This document shows positions 1-9,574 of a stretch of DNA of 64,000 nt, in pieces (positions within the stretch are counted from its first letter, which is position 1; each line of letters starts with the position of its first letter). A model generated the notes under the pieces. The model was not told the origin of the DNA. It worked only from the letters and a program-made list of their open reading frames with translations, and did not search any database. The translations under genes were made by a program, and so were the position numbers. Location of the stretch: positions 124,001 to 188,000 of the forward strand of contig NZ_JAQSIO010000007.1 in NCBI RefSeq assembly GCF_028649455.1, read 5' to 3'. This DNA comes from Curvibacter microcysteis (GTDB lineage Bacteria > Pseudomonadota > Gammaproteobacteria > Burkholderiales > Burkholderiaceae_C).

Positions 1-157
1 CCCAGGTGACCGTGGTGCCGAAGGCGTCTTGCTGTTGCAGGGACTGCAGCAAGGCTTGGCCCGCAGGCCAGAAGAAGAAGACGCTGACGATCAGCAACTG
101 GGGTGCCAGAAGCACCCACGGCAGCCAGGTCGAGCGAAACAAAACACGTTTTTCCAT
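1..157 (-). CDS. ugpA: sn-glycerol-3-phosphate ABC transporter permease UgpA, N-terminal part
   Basis: Partial gene; only the first 52 codons are inside the window, read leftwards. The protein begins [20 protein letters not shown] and runs into a hydrophobic stretch ([19 protein letters not shown]), the usual first membrane segment of the MalF/UgpA-type permease, followed by QQQDAFG. With UgpE it would form the membrane channel importing glycerol-3-phosphate or glycerophosphodiesters. It follows ugpB with a strong hairpin in the 126-bp gap. The assignment rests on this N-terminus and on the neighbouring ugpB; the rest of the gene is not visible. Confidence 0.85.
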   Translation of the reverse strand, partial: MEKRVLFRSTWLPWVLLAPQLLIVSVFFFWPAGQALLQSLQQQDAFGTTVTW

Positions 158-179
158 ACTTAGGGTGCCCCGTTGAGCC

Positions 180-213
180 AAACAGCCCGCCCACGAAGGC
201 GGGCGGGCTGTTT
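180..213 (-). terminator. Strong hairpin between ugpB and ugpA
   Basis: A perfect 13-bp inverted repeat (arms 180-192 and 201-213, loop of 8) lies between ugpB and ugpA, with a short T run at the end of each arm. Such intercistronic hairpins after binding-protein genes usually stabilise the upstream message or terminate part of the transcripts, giving more binding protein than permease. The T tract is only three long, so partial termination or RNA stabilisation is more likely than full termination. Confidence 0.6.
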
Positions 214-283
214 CAGGAGGGCAGGCAGCATAACGCAGCCTGGGTCGTTGGCCGGCGCTTGGAGGCGCTGGCCGCTTTTCTTT

Positions 284-1591
284 TTACTTGTTGGCCGCTT
301 GGAACTTCACCAGCAGCTCATTGCCACGGCTGACGGCGGTGTCCAGTGCTTCCTTGGCAGTCTTCTTGCCAGTCCAGATTTGTTCGGTTTCCTCGTCCAG
401 GATGGCGCGGATCTGCACGAAGTTGCCCAGGCGCACGCCACGCGACTTCTCGGTGGTCTTGCGGATCATTTGGTTCACGGCGACGTCGGTGCCAGGGTTC
501 TTCTTGTAGAAGCCCGACTTCTCCGTCAGCTCGTAAGCGGCCATGGTGATCGGCAGGTAGCCGGTGCGTTGGTGGCTGGCAGCCTGCACTTCAGGCTTGG
601 ACAGGTAGTTGAAGAACGCGGCCACGCCCTTGTAGTTGGCGGCTGGCTTGCCGGCCAGTACCCACAGGCTGGCGCCACCCACGATGGTGTTTTGCGGCGC
701 GCCGGCCACGTCCGGGTAGTAGGGCAGGGTGGACTCGGCGAACTTGAACTTCGCATCGCGCTGGATGCTGGCGTAGCTGCCCGAGGAGCCCACGAACATC
801 GCGCATTCACCCGAGGTGAACGAGGTGATCGGCTTGCTGGCGCGGCCCTTGTAGACGAACAGGCCTTGCTTGGCCATGTTGCCCAGGTTCTCGAAGTGGC
901 GCACATGCAGCGGCGAGTTGAATTCCAGGCGCGCGTCCAGGCCGCCGAAGCCGTTGCCCTTGCTGGCGTAGCTGGTGTTGTGCCAGGTCGAGAAGCTTTC
1001 CAGCTGGGCCCAGGTCATCCACGAGGTGGTGAAGGGGCAGGTGCTGCCGCTGGCCTTGAGCTTGGCCGCGATGGACACCACGTCCGGCCAGGTCACGGGG
1101 GCCTTTTCAGGGTCCAGGCCGGCGGCCTTGAAGGCGTCCTTGTTGTAATAGAAGACGGTGGTCGAGCTGTTGAAGGGCATCGACATCATCTGGCCGTTGG
1201 GGGCCGTGTAGTAGCCCGCCACCGCAGGGATGTAGGCCTTGGGGTCGAACTTGACGCCGCCTTCCTTCATCACGTCGGCCACGGGTTTGACGGCGCCCTT
1301 GGCGTACATCATGGTGGCGGTGCCCACTTCGAACACTTGCAAGATGTCGGGCGCATTGCCCGCGCGGTAGGCGGCGATGCCGGCGGCCATGGATTGGTCG
1401 TACTCGCCCTTGTAGGTCGGCACCACCTTGTAGTCGCTTTGGCTGGCGTTGAATTGTTTGGCCAGGTCATTGACCCAGTCGTTCAAGGCGCCGTCCATCG
1501 AATGCCACCACTGAATTTCAGTCTGGGCCTGGGCCGGAGCGCCGATGGCGGCGGTCAGCGCGGCCACGAGGGCCAGGTTGCGGAACTTCAT
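284..1591 (-). CDS. ugpB: sn-glycerol-3-phosphate-binding periplasmic protein UgpB
   Basis: Periplasmic solute-binding protein of the Ugp ABC importer, 435 residues, the usual size for the family (extracellular solute-binding protein family 1). It starts MKFRNLALVAALTAAIGAPA and has a signal peptide cleaved near AQAQ-TEIQWWHSM; WWHSM followed by the N-terminal lobe (FNASQSDYKVVPTYKG, APDILQVFEVGTATMM) is typical of UgpB. The reading frame stays open far upstream, but the signal peptide and the preceding AGGAGT-like ribosome site fix this ATG. It is first in the ugpB-ugpA order and divergent from serA. A 24-bp palindrome lies about 45 bp upstream and may be its operator. Confidence 0.93.
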   Translation of the reverse strand: MKFRNLALVAALTAAIGAPAQAQTEIQWWHSMDGALNDWVNDLAKQFNASQSDYKVVPTYKGEYDQSMAAGIAAYRAGNAPDILQVFEVGTATMMYAKGAVKPVADVMKEGGVKFDPKAYIPAVAGYYTAPNGQMMSMPFNSSTTVFYYNKDAFKAAGLDPEKAPVTWPDVVSIAAKLKASGSTCPFTTSWMTWAQLESFSTWHNTSYASKGNGFGGLDARLEFNSPLHVRHFENLGNMAKQGLFVYKGRASKPITSFTSGECAMFVGSSGSYASIQRDAKFKFAESTLPYYPDVAGAPQNTIVGGASLWVLAGKPAANYKGVAAFFNYLSKPEVQAASHQRTGYLPITMAAYELTEKSGFYKKNPGTDVAVNQMIRKTTEKSRGVRLGNFVQIRAILDEETEQIWTGKKTAKEALDTAVSRGNELLVKFQAANK

Positions 1592-1637
1592 GCGGACTCC
1601 TGAGAAACGAAAAAGAAGGAATGCTAAACGCGCTATA

Positions 1638-1661
1638 TGACAAAGAAACGAAACTTTGTCA
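1638..1661. promoter_or_regulatory. Palindromic operator candidate in the ugpB-serA divergent region
   Basis: A perfect 8-bp dyad, TGACAAAG and CTTTGTCA separated by 8 bases, lies in the 282-bp divergent gap, 47 bp from the ugpB start codon and 213 bp from serA. The position suits a repressor or activator of the ugp operon. It does not show the two direct 7-mers of a PhoB box, so the regulator is unknown. Nothing else in this gap stands out. Confidence 0.5.
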
Positions 1662-1873
1662 CACAGGTTCCTTGGCGACAACGGGGGAAACCCGCCGCCC
1701 GCGCTGTCTGGCTTTGTCCCTGCAAACCGTGCTGACAAGGCGGCGGCGCACCGAGGGCCGTTCCCCGCGCTGCTAGCATGGTGTGCCCAGGTGCCCGCCT
1801 GCGGCCGTTTTGTGTGGCCGCGCTGGGTGCTGTTCCCGGGCCCCGGCCCCTTGTCTCTCAAGCTGTTAGACCC

Positions 1874-3103
1874 ATGAGCAAAACGTCGCTGGACAAAAGC
1901 AAGATCAAGTTCCTGTTGCTGGAGGGCATCCATCCCTCTGCGGTCGAGGTGCTGCGATCTGCGGGCTACAGCCAGATCGAAGCGCTCAGCGGGGCCTTGC
2001 CGGAGCCTGAACTCAAGGCCAAGCTGGCCGAGGTGCATTTTCTGGGCATCCGCTCGCGCACCCAGCTGACGCGCGAGGTGTTGGCTGCGGCGCCCAAGCT
2101 GGTCGCGGTGGGCTGTTTCTGCATCGGTACCAACCAAGTCGACCTCGAAGCCGCGGCCGAACAAGGCGTGGCGGTCTTCAATGCGCCGTATTCCAACACC
2201 CGCTCGGTGGCCGAACTGGTGCTGGCCGAAGCCATCCTCTTGCTGCGCGGCGTGCCCGAGAAAAACGCCGTGGCGCACCGGGGGGGCTGGCTGAAGTCGG
2301 CCGACAAATCCTATGAAATCCGGGGCAAGACCCTGGGCATCGTCGGTTATGGCTCGATCGGCACGCAGCTGTCGGTGCTGGCCGAGGGCCTGGGCATGCA
2401 GGTGCTGTTCCATGACGTGGTGGCCAAGCTGCCTTTGGGCAACGCCCGCCAGGCCGCCAACTTGCCCGCCTTGCTGGCACAAAGCGATGTACTGAGCCTG
2501 CACGTGCCCGAGCTGCCTTCGACCGAGTGGTTGATTGGCGCGGCGGAGATCGCCGCCATGAAGCCCGGCGCGGTGCTGATCAACGCCTCGCGCGGTTCGG
2601 TGGTGGTCATTGAGGCGCTGGCCGAGGCACTGCGTTCCGGTCATTTGCTGGGCGCGGCGGTCGATGTCTTCCCGGAAGAGCCGCGCAGCAATCAAGACAC
2701 CTTCGAGTCACCCCTGCGTGGGCTGGACCGCGTCATCCTCACGCCTCACATCGGTGGCTCCACGCTGGAGGCGCAGGCCAACATCGGCCTGGAGGTGGCG
2801 GAAAAGCTGGTCAAGTACAGCGACAACGGCACCAGCACCTCGGCGGTCAACTTCCCCGAGGTGGCTTTGCCGGGCCAGCGTGGCCAGCACCGCATCCTGC
2901 ACGTGCACCGCAACGTGCCCGGCGTGCTGTCGCAGATCAACCGGGTGTTCTCCGAGCAAGAGATCAACATCGCCGCCCAGTACCTGCAAACCCGGGGCGA
3001 TATCGGGTACGTGGTCATCGATGTGGATGCCGCCTCGTCCGAGCTGGCGCTGGAGCAATTGGCGCTGGTGCCGGGCACGCTGCGCTCCCGGGTGCTGTTC
3101 TGA
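1874..3103 (+). CDS. serA: D-3-phosphoglycerate dehydrogenase SerA
   Basis: First enzyme of serine biosynthesis, oxidising 3-phosphoglycerate to 3-phosphohydroxypyruvate with NAD; 409 residues, matching the short E. coli-type enzyme. Visible parts are the substrate domain (FLGIRSRTQLT, GCFCIGTNQVD), the Rossmann motif VGYGSIG near residue 156, the catalytic Arg in NASRGSVV, the catalytic His in LTPHIGGST near 292, and a C-terminal ACT domain from about 335 (HRNVPGVLSQINRVF), the site of serine feedback in relatives. I chose the ATG of MSKTSLDKSKIKF, because upstream in-frame sequence does not look coding. Transcribed away from ugpB. Confidence 0.95.
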   Translation: MSKTSLDKSKIKFLLLEGIHPSAVEVLRSAGYSQIEALSGALPEPELKAKLAEVHFLGIRSRTQLTREVLAAAPKLVAVGCFCIGTNQVDLEAAAEQGVAVFNAPYSNTRSVAELVLAEAILLLRGVPEKNAVAHRGGWLKSADKSYEIRGKTLGIVGYGSIGTQLSVLAEGLGMQVLFHDVVAKLPLGNARQAANLPALLAQSDVLSLHVPELPSTEWLIGAAEIAAMKPGAVLINASRGSVVVIEALAEALRSGHLLGAAVDVFPEEPRSNQDTFESPLRGLDRVILTPHIGGSTLEAQANIGLEVAEKLVKYSDNGTSTSAVNFPEVALPGQRGQHRILHVHRNVPGVLSQINRVFSEQEINIAAQYLQTRGDIGYVVIDVDAASSELALEQLALVPGTLRSRVLF

Positions 3104-3107
3104 GCCC

Positions 3108-3128
3108 ACCCGCTGCGGCGGGTTTGTT
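3108..3128 (+). terminator. Weak terminator candidate after serA
   Basis: A 6-bp GC stem (ACCCGC/GCGGGT, loop of 4) begins five bases after the serA stop and is followed by TTGTT. It is short and the T run is interrupted. Confidence 0.35.
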
Positions 3129-3219
3129 GGCCGCCTGCGGGCGGTCTCTGTCCCGGTGACTTAAAATCCGGGCCCCAAGGTCCATGGGCCTTCACACGCC
3201 CACCCCCCAGGTTTTACCC

Positions 3220-6200
3220 ATGAATGCTCCCACCGCGTTGGCCGCTCTCCTGTCGCAGGCCTCTGAACCGGCCCGTTTGCGCGAAATTCCGTACAACTAC
3301 ACCTCGTTTTCCGACCGGGAAATCGTCATTCGCCTGCTGGGCTCCCGCGCCTGGGACCTGCTGAGTCAGTTGCGTGGCGAGCGCCAGACCGGCCGCTCCG
3401 CCCGCATGCTGTATGAGGTGCTGGGGGACATCTGGGTGGTGCAGCGCAACCCCTACCTGCAAGACGACTTGCTGGACAACCCCAAGCGCCGTGGTCAGCT
3501 GGTGGATGCCCTGCGGCATCGCCTGGGTGAGGTGCAAAAGCGCCGCACGCCGGGCTCGGACGCCGCCCGCGACGCCCTGGTGGGCGAGCTGCTGACCATG
3601 GCCGAGCAGGCCGTCAAATCCTTCAATGCGGCGTTTGAAGAGGCCGCCGAGCTGCGTCGCAAGACCCAGAAGCTGCTGCGCAAGTACACCGCCAAGGACA
3701 ACATCAAGTTTGATGGTTTGTCGCGCGTGGCCCATGTGACCGACGCCACCGACTGGCGCGTCGAGTACCCCTTTGTGGTGCTGACCCCCGATTCCGAAGC
3801 TGAGATGGCCGCCCTGGTGCGCGCCTGCATCGAACTGCAACTGACCATCATCCCGCGCGGCGGCGGCACCGGCTACACCGGTGGCGCGATCCCGTTGACC
3901 TGGAAGAGCGTGGTCATCAACACCGAAAAGCTCGAAGCCATGACCGAGGTCGAGAAGGTGCAACTGCCCGGCCTGGCCGAGCCGGTGGCCACCATCTGGA
4001 CCGAAGCCGGCGTGGTCACGCAGCGCGTGGCCGATGCGGCCGAGCGTGGCGGGTTTGTCTTCGCGGTCGATCCGACCTCGGCCGAGGCCTCGTGCATCGG
4101 CGGCAACATCGCCATGAACGCGGGTGGCAAGAAGGCCGTGCTGTGGGGCACGGCGCTGGACAACCTGGCCAGCTGGCGCATGGTCACCCCCCAGGCCGAG
4201 TGGCTGGAGGTGACGCGCCTGAACCACAACCTGGGCAAGATCCACGACGCTGAACTGGCCAGCTTCGAGCTCAAGTACTACGCCGCCGACGGCAAGACCT
4301 GGCTGCGCACCGAACAGCTGGACATTCCGGGCAAGACCTTCCGCAAGGAAGGCCTGGGCAAGGACGTGACGGACAAGTTCCTGTCTGGCCTGCCGGGCAT
4401 CCAGAAAGAGGGCTGCGACGGCCTGATCACCAGCGCGCGCTGGGTGGTGCACCGCATGCCCGAGCACACCCGCACGGTGTGCCTGGAGTTCTTTGGCAAT
4501 GCCAAGGACGCGGTGCCCAGCATCGTCGAGATCAAGGACTTCATGTTTGCCGAGCAAAAGCGCTCGGGCACCTTGCTGGCGGGTCTGGAGCACTTGGACG
4601 ACCGCTACCTGAAGGCCGTGGGCTACGCCACCAAGAGCAAAAAAGGCAATGGGGGCCTGCCCAAGATGGTGCTGATCGGCGACATCGCCGGTGACAACGC
4701 CGACGACGTGGCCAAGGCCACCTCGGAGGTGGTGCGCATCGCCAACTCGCGCAGCGGTGAAGGCTTCATCGCCATCAGCGCCGACGCGCGCAAGAAGTTC
4801 TGGACCGACCGCAAGAAAACAGCCGCCATCAGCCGCCACACCAACGCCTTCAAGATCAATGAAGACGTGGTGATCCCGCTGCCGCGCATGGCCGAGTACA
4901 CCGACGGCATCGAGCGCATCAACATCGAGCTGTCGCTGCGCAACAAGCTGGCCTTGTGCGATGCGCTGGAGACATTCTTCAGCCGTGGCAAGCTGCCCCT
5001 GGGCAAGGCCGAGGACGCCAGCGAGATGCCCTCGCCCGAACTGCTCGAAGAACGTGTGGCCCAGGCCCTGGCGGTGGTGCGCGACGCGCGCGCCCTGTGG
5101 CAAGGCTGGCTGCAAGGGGTGGAGACCCTGTTCCCGCAGCTGCAGGACCACAGCCTGCGCGCGAGCTGGAAGACCGAGATCCGCGCCCGCCTGCAAGCCA
5201 TCTTCACCGGTGCGGCCTTCAAGCCCATCCTGGACGAAGTCACCGCGACCCACCAAAGCGTGCTCAAGGGCCGTGTTTGGGTGGCCTTGCACATGCACGC
5301 CGGCGACGGCAATGTGCACACCAACATCCCGGTCAACAGCGACAACTACGAGATGCTGCAGACCGCGCACGAGGCGGTGGCCCGCATCATGGTGCTGGCG
5401 CGCAGCCTGGACGGGGTGATCTCGGGCGAGCATGGCATTGGCATCACCAAGCTGGAGTTCCTGACCGACGCTGAACTGCGTCCCTTCACCGACTACAAGC
5501 AAAAAGTCGACCCCGAAGGCCGCTTCAACAAGGGCAAGCTGCTGCGCCCCTCGGCGGGCAGCACCGAAACCCTGCACGCCGACCTGACCAACGCCTACAC
5601 GCCGAGCTTCGGCCTGATGGGCCACGAGTCGCTGATCATGCAGCAGTCCGACATCGGCGCCATCGCCGACTCGGTCAAGGACTGCTTGCGCTGCGGCAAG
5701 TGCAAGCCGGTCTGCGCCACCCATGTGCCGCGCGCCAACCTGCTGTACAGCCCGCGCAACAAGATCCTGGCCACCTCGCTGCTGGTCGAAGCCTTCCTGT
5801 ATGAGGAGCAGACCCGCCGTGGCGTGTCGATCAAGCACTGGGAAGAGTTCGAGGACGTGGCCGACCACTGCACGGTCTGCCACAAGTGCGCCAGCCCCTG
5901 CCCGGTGAAGATCGACTTTGGCGACGTCTCCATGAACATGCGCAACCTGTTGCGCAAGATGGGGCAAAAGAGCTTCCGCCCCGGCAATGCTGCGGCCATG
6001 TTCATGCTCAACGCCACCAACCCCGAGACCATCAAGCTGGCGCGTTCGGCCATGGTTGGCGTGGGCATGAAGGCCCAGCGCCTGGCCAACGATGTGCTCA
6101 AGGTCGTGGCTCGCAAGCAGACCAGCGCGCCGCCCGCCAGCGTGGGCGCCGCGCCGATCAAAGAGCAGGTGATCCACTTCATCAACAAGAAGATGCCGGG

Positions 6201-7104
6201 CAACCTGCCCAAGAAGACGGCGCGCGCCTTGCTGGACATCGAGGACAAGGACTACGTCCCGATCATCCGCAACCCGCAGGCCACCACGCCCGAGACCGAG
6301 GCGGTGTTCTACTTCCCTGGCTGCGGCTCGGAACGCCTGTTCAGCCAGGTCGGTCTGGCCACCCAGGCCATGCTGTGGCATGCCGGCGTGCAGACCGTGC
6401 TGCCGCCGGGCTACCTGTGCTGCGGCTACCCGCAGCGCGGCTCGGGTCAGTTCGACAAGGCCGAGAAGATCATCACCGACAACCGCGTGCTGTTCCACCG
6501 CGTGGCCAACACGCTCAACTACCTGGACATCAAGACCGTGGTGGTGAGTTGCGGCACTTGCTACGACCAGTTGCAAGGCTATGAGTTCGAGAAGATCTTC
6601 CCGGGCTGCCGCATCGTCGACATCCATGAGTACCTGCTCGAAAAGGGCATCACCCTGGGCGCGGCCGGTGGCAGCGGGGCTTACCTGTACCACGACCCCT
6701 GCCACAGCCCCATGAAGCTGCAGGACCCGATGAAGACCGTCAAGGCCCTGGTCGGCGACCAGGTGCTCAAGAGCGATCGCTGCTGCGGCGAGTCGGGCAC
6801 CCTGGGCGTGAGCCGGCCCGACATCTCGACCCAGATCCGTTTCCGCAAGGAAGAAGAGATCCGCAAGGGCGAAGCGGCCTTGCGCGCCAGTGGCGCTGTG
6901 GGCGCGCAGGACAATGTCAAGATCCTCACCAGCTGCCCGAGCTGCCTGCAAGGCCTGAGCCGCTACGGTGACGACCTGCAAAACGGTTTGCTGGAAGCCG
7001 ACTACATCGTGGTCGAAATGGCCCAGCAGATCCTGGGCGCCGATTGGATGCCCAGCTATGTGCAGGCGGCCAATGCCGGCGGCATTGAGCGCGTGCTGGT
7101 GTGA
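3220..7104 (+). CDS. FAD-linked oxidase / 4Fe-4S / CCG-domain fusion dehydrogenase
   Basis: A 1294-residue soluble flavo-iron-sulfur oxidoreductase. An N-terminal region of about 190 residues (DUF3683 type) precedes a FAD_binding_4 domain ([11 protein letters not shown] near 212) and an FAD oxidase C-terminal domain with GDGNVH and GEHGIG. A ferredoxin module follows, with [11 protein letters not shown] near 823 and [12 protein letters not shown] near 884, then two CCG (heterodisulfide-reductase-like) repeats: [10 protein letters not shown] near 1066, CGTC, HDPCH, CCGESG near 1187 and CPSC. The architecture is that of D-lactate/glycolate-type dehydrogenases (GlcD plus GlcF, or Dld with Fe-S). 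The substrate cannot be read from sequence; a D-2-hydroxyacid is likely. The start chosen is [10 protein letters not shown], after a short GC-rich leader. Confidence 0.88.
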   Translation: MNAPTALAALLSQASEPARLREIPYNYTSFSDREIVIRLLGSRAWDLLSQLRGERQTGRSARMLYEVLGDIWVVQRNPYLQDDLLDNPKRRGQLVDALRHRLGEVQKRRTPGSDAARDALVGELLTMAEQAVKSFNAAFEEAAELRRKTQKLLRKYTAKDNIKFDGLSRVAHVTDATDWRVEYPFVVLTPDSEAEMAALVRACIELQLTIIPRGGGTGYTGGAIPLTWKSVVINTEKLEAMTEVEKVQLPGLAEPVATIWTEAGVVTQRVADAAERGGFVFAVDPTSAEASCIGGNIAMNAGGKKAVLWGTALDNLASWRMVTPQAEWLEVTRLNHNLGKIHDAELASFELKYYAADGKTWLRTEQLDIPGKTFRKEGLGKDVTDKFLSGLPGIQKEGCDGLITSARWVVHRMPEHTRTVCLEFFGNAKDAVPSIVEIKDFMFAEQKRSGTLLAGLEHLDDRYLKAVGYATKSKKGNGGLPKMVLIGDIAGDNADDVAKATSEVVRIANSRSGEGFIAISADARKKFWTDRKKTAAISRHTNAFKINEDVVIPLPRMAEYTDGIERINIELSLRNKLALCDALETFFSRGKLPLGKAEDASEMPSPELLEERVAQALAVVRDARALWQGWLQGVETLFPQLQDHSLRASWKTEIRARLQAIFTGAAFKPILDEVTATHQSVLKGRVWVALHMHAGDGNVHTNIPVNSDNYEMLQTAHEAVARIMVLARSLDGVISGEHGIGITKLEFLTDAELRPFTDYKQKVDPEGRFNKGKLLRPSAGSTETLHADLTNAYTPSFGLMGHESLIMQQSDIGAIADSVKDCLRCGKCKPVCATHVPRANLLYSPRNKILATSLLVEAFLYEEQTRRGVSIKHWEEFEDVADHCTVCHKCASPCPVKIDFGDVSMNMRNLLRKMGQKSFRPGNAAAMFMLNATNPETIKLARSAMVGVGMKAQRLANDVLKVVARKQTSAPPASVGAAPIKEQVIHFINKKMPGNLPKKTARALLDIEDKDYVPIIRNPQATTPETEAVFYFPGCGSERLFSQVGLATQAMLWHAGVQTVLPPGYLCCGYPQRGSGQFDKAEKIITDNRVLFHRVANTLNYLDIKTVVVSCGTCYDQLQGYEFEKIFPGCRIVDIHEYLLEKGITLGAAGGSGAYLYHDPCHSPMKLQDPMKTVKALVGDQVLKSDRCCGESGTLGVSRPDISTQIRFRKEEEIRKGEAALRASGAVGAQDNVKILTSCPSCLQGLSRYGDDLQNGLLEADYIVVEMAQQILGADWMPSYVQAANAGGIERVLV

Positions 7105-7141
7105 GTTGTTGAGCTGATCCCCGCAAAACCCGGAGTCCTTC

Positions 7142-8128
7142 ATGCAAATTCTTCGACGCGGCCTGCTGGCCAAGACCCTGCGCACTGCTTTGGCGGTGGC
7201 TGCTTTGACGGCCATGGGCCTGGCCTCGGCCCAGTCGGCCAAGACCGTGCGCTTGCTGGTGGGCTTTCCCGCTGGCGGCGGCACCGATGTGATTGCCCGC
7301 ACCCTGGCCGACAAGCTCAAGGATGAACTGGGTGTGCCGGTGATCGTGGAGAACCGCCCAGGCGCCGGTGGGCAGGTGGCGGCCCAGGCCCTGAAGGCGG
7401 CACCCGCCGACGGCAGCACCTTCTTCCTGACGCATGACCACACCGTGTCCATCCTGCCCTTGGTGGTGAAGAACCCGGGGTTTGATCCGGCGCGCGATTT
7501 CGTCGCGGTGGCGGGTTTTGCCACCTTTGTGAACGCTTTCGCGGTCTCCAGCGGCACGCCCGCCAAGTCCTTCAAGGACTATGTCGCGGCCGTGCAGGCC
7601 GGCGGTGGCAAAGGCAATGTGGGCGTACCGGCCCCGGCCTCGGTGCCCGAGTTCCTGGTCAAGGTGATTGGTGAGAAGAACAAGCTCGACCTGGTGTCCG
7701 TGCCCTACCGGGGCAGCGCCCCCATGCTGGCCGACATGCTGGGCAACCAGATCGGCGCTGGCGTGGCTTCGGTGCCCGACTTCATTGAAAACCACCGCGC
7801 CGGCAAGCTGCGTGTGGTGGCGGTGCTGGGCGACAAGCGCCAGGCGGCTTTGCCCGACGTGCCGACCCTGGCTGAGCTGGGCTTGGTCGGCTTTGAAGAT
7901 GTGCCGTTTTATGGTCTCTTCGCCCCGGCTGGCACCTCCAAGGCCAGCATTGACCAGTTCTCCGCCGCTTTGGCCAAGGTGCTGAACCAGCCGGATGTCC
8001 ACGACCGTTTGACCAACATGGGCCTGACCGTGGGTTTCATGAACTCGCAACAACTGGCCACGCGTGAGCACACCTACGCCCAGACCTGGGCCCGCATCAT
8101 CAAGGCCAGCGGTTTCCAGCCCCAATGA
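7142..8128 (+). CDS. Bug-family tripartite tricarboxylate transporter substrate receptor
   Basis: Periplasmic solute-binding protein of 328 residues, typical for the Bug (TctC) family, which is strongly expanded in Burkholderiales. A signal peptide covers roughly residues 1-30, ending LASAQS. Family motifs are VGFPAGGGTDVIAR at the start of the mature protein, VIVENRPGAGG, VPYRGSAPMLADML and LPDVPTLAELG. No TctA or TctB membrane partner is beside it, so it is one of the orphan receptors common in this group. It follows the large FAD/Fe-S oxidase by 37 bp with a GGAG ribosome site and may supply that enzyme's substrate; this is inferred from position only. Confidence 0.92.
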   Translation: MQILRRGLLAKTLRTALAVAALTAMGLASAQSAKTVRLLVGFPAGGGTDVIARTLADKLKDELGVPVIVENRPGAGGQVAAQALKAAPADGSTFFLTHDHTVSILPLVVKNPGFDPARDFVAVAGFATFVNAFAVSSGTPAKSFKDYVAAVQAGGGKGNVGVPAPASVPEFLVKVIGEKNKLDLVSVPYRGSAPMLADMLGNQIGAGVASVPDFIENHRAGKLRVVAVLGDKRQAALPDVPTLAELGLVGFEDVPFYGLFAPAGTSKASIDQFSAALAKVLNQPDVHDRLTNMGLTVGFMNSQQLATREHTYAQTWARIIKASGFQPQ

Positions 8129-8139
8129 AGGGGCTTTCC

Positions 8140-8158
8140 GGAGGTCGCTGCGGCCTCC
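8140..8158 (+). terminator. Hairpin after the Bug receptor gene
   Basis: An 8-bp stem (GGAGGTCG paired with CGGCCTCC, one T-G pair, loop of 3) starts 12 bases after the stop. It has no clear T run, so it is a weak or factor-assisted terminator at best. Confidence 0.35.
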
Positions 8159-8209
8159 TCATCATTGACCCCCGGCTGACCCCGTCAGCCCAGCAAGGCA
8201 GGTAAACAC

Positions 8210-8623
8210 ATGGCAGGACTCCAAGCCGGCGCCCCCACCCCCACGGCCCTCACCGTGCACGGCCAGTCGCGCGTGCTCGAGGTGGCGTTTTCGGACGGAG
8301 CGGTGTTTCGCCTGCCTTTTGAGCTGATGCGCGTGCTGTCGCCCTCAGCGGAAGTGCAAGGCCACGGTCCGGGCCAGGAGACCCTGCAGACCGGCAAACG
8401 CGACGTCACCCTGTTGGGTCTGGAGCCGGTGGGCCACTACGCCGTCAAGCCCACCTTCAGTGATGGGCACGACAGTGGCATCTTCACCTGGGACTACCTC
8501 TACACCCTGGGGGTCGAACAAGACCGTTTGTGGGCCGCCTACGAGGCCCGACTCCAGGCCGCCGGTCGCCAGCGCGACGATCCCATGCCGGTCAAGGGCG
8601 GTCACGGCTGCGCCAGCCACTGA
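8210..8623 (+). CDS. DUF971 protein (gamma-butyrobetaine hydroxylase-like N-terminal domain)
   Basis: A 137-residue protein of the DUF971 / GBBH-like N-terminal family. Typical sequence includes [53 protein letters not shown] and TWDYLYTLG. In hydroxylases this fold is an accessory Zn-binding domain; as a stand-alone protein it is common in proteobacteria and its role is not established, although relatives are discussed in Fe-S handling. The C-terminus GGHGCASH is rich in His and Cys and could bind metal. It lies 49 bp upstream of ubiE and is probably cotranscribed with the ubiquinone genes. Confidence 0.85.
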   Translation: MAGLQAGAPTPTALTVHGQSRVLEVAFSDGAVFRLPFELMRVLSPSAEVQGHGPGQETLQTGKRDVTLLGLEPVGHYAVKPTFSDGHDSGIFTWDYLYTLGVEQDRLWAAYEARLQAAGRQRDDPMPVKGGHGCASH

Positions 8624-8672
8624 GCCGTTACCGCATCGGCCAGGCTTTTTTCAATTCAGTTTCAGCATCCCC

Positions 8673-9404
8673 ATGAGCACCACACATTTTGGATTCCAGT
8701 CGGTTGACGAGCAGGACAAGGCGCGTCGGGTGCGTGGCGTGTTCGACTCGGTCGCATCCCGCTACGACATCATGAACGACTTGATGTCCATGGGCCTGCA
8801 CCGGGCCTGGAAGGCCTACACCGTGATGGTGGCCAACCTCAAGGAGGGTGACCAGGTGCTTGACATCGCCGGGGGCACGGGCGACTTGTCGATGGCCTTT
8901 GCCAAGAAGGTGGGGCGCACGGGCCGTGTGGTGCACACCGACATCAACGAGGCCATGCTCAGCACCGGCCGCGACCGCCTGCTCAACGCGGGCGTGGTGT
9001 TGCCCACCTTGGTCTGCGACGCCGAGAAGCTGCCTTTTCCGGACCAGCACTTTGACCTGGTCAGCGTTGCCTTCGGCTTGCGCAACATGACCCACAAGGA
9101 CGTGGCCCTTCGCGAAATGAACCGGGTGCTCAAGCCTGGCGGCAAGCTGCTGGTGCTGGAGTTCTCCAAGGTCGCGGCGCCTTTGAGCAAGCCCTATGAC
9201 TGGTACTCCTTCAAAGTGCTGCCGCAGCTCGGCCAGCTGGTGGCCGGCGACGCCGAGAGCTACCGCTACCTGGCCGAATCGATCCGCATGCACCCCAGCC
9301 AGGAAGAGCTCAAGGCCTTGATGAAGCAATGCGGATTCGGCCATGTCGACTACCACAACCTCACAGGCGGTGTGGTGGCCCTGCATGTGGGCATCAAATG
9401 CTGA
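8673..9404 (+). CDS. ubiE: Ubiquinone/menaquinone C-methyltransferase UbiE
   Basis: SAM-dependent C-methyltransferase of ubiquinone (and demethylmenaquinone) biosynthesis; 243 residues. It starts [20 protein letters not shown], which matches the family N-terminus with [24 protein letters not shown] motif I is [12 protein letters not shown] near 61, with DAEKLPFPD and [11 protein letters not shown] further on and MHPSQEELK near the end. The reading frame is open upstream, but this is the conserved start. It opens the ubiE / Tim44 / ubiJ / ubiB cluster typical of Burkholderiales. Confidence 0.96.
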   Translation: MSTTHFGFQSVDEQDKARRVRGVFDSVASRYDIMNDLMSMGLHRAWKAYTVMVANLKEGDQVLDIAGGTGDLSMAFAKKVGRTGRVVHTDINEAMLSTGRDRLLNAGVVLPTLVCDAEKLPFPDQHFDLVSVAFGLRNMTHKDVALREMNRVLKPGGKLLVLEFSKVAAPLSKPYDWYSFKVLPQLGQLVAGDAESYRYLAESIRMHPSQEELKALMKQCGFGHVDYHNLTGGVVALHVGIKC

Positions 9405-9419
9405 GAGACTATCGGCTGT

Positions 9420-9482
9420 CGGCTTGAAATCGGGCGTTTCGGCGCCAGGTGTCAAGCCGCAGACGAACACCCCGCCGGGGTG
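9420..9482 (+). terminator. Two hairpins between ubiE and the Tim44-domain gene
   Basis: Stem 1 pairs CGGCTTGA (9420-9427) with TCAAGCCG (9452-9459). Stem 2 pairs CACCCC (9468-9473) with GGGGTG (9477-9482). Neither has a T run. They could be a Rho-linked terminator or an mRNA-stability element in this 170-bp gap. Confidence 0.3.
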
Positions 9483-9574
9483 AAGTTCATCGAACAATAT
9501 CAACGAACAACAAGTTCACTGAACACGTGTGGGGCCCATCTGGCGTCCCCGTAGACCGATCCAATGGAGATGAC

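Noticed and set aside
1592-1873. PhoB box for ugp
   Set aside because: TGTCA-type halves occur as an inverted, not direct, repeat.
1592-2695. Extension of the ugpB reading frame by 368 codons upstream on the minus strand
   Set aside because: It runs antisense to serA and precedes a clear signal-peptide start; a GC-rich shadow frame.
3214-7575. 1453-codon minus-strand ORF
   Set aside because: Antisense to the FAD/Fe-S oxidase and the start of the Bug gene, with His/Ala/Gln-rich composition typical of shadow frames in high-GC DNA.
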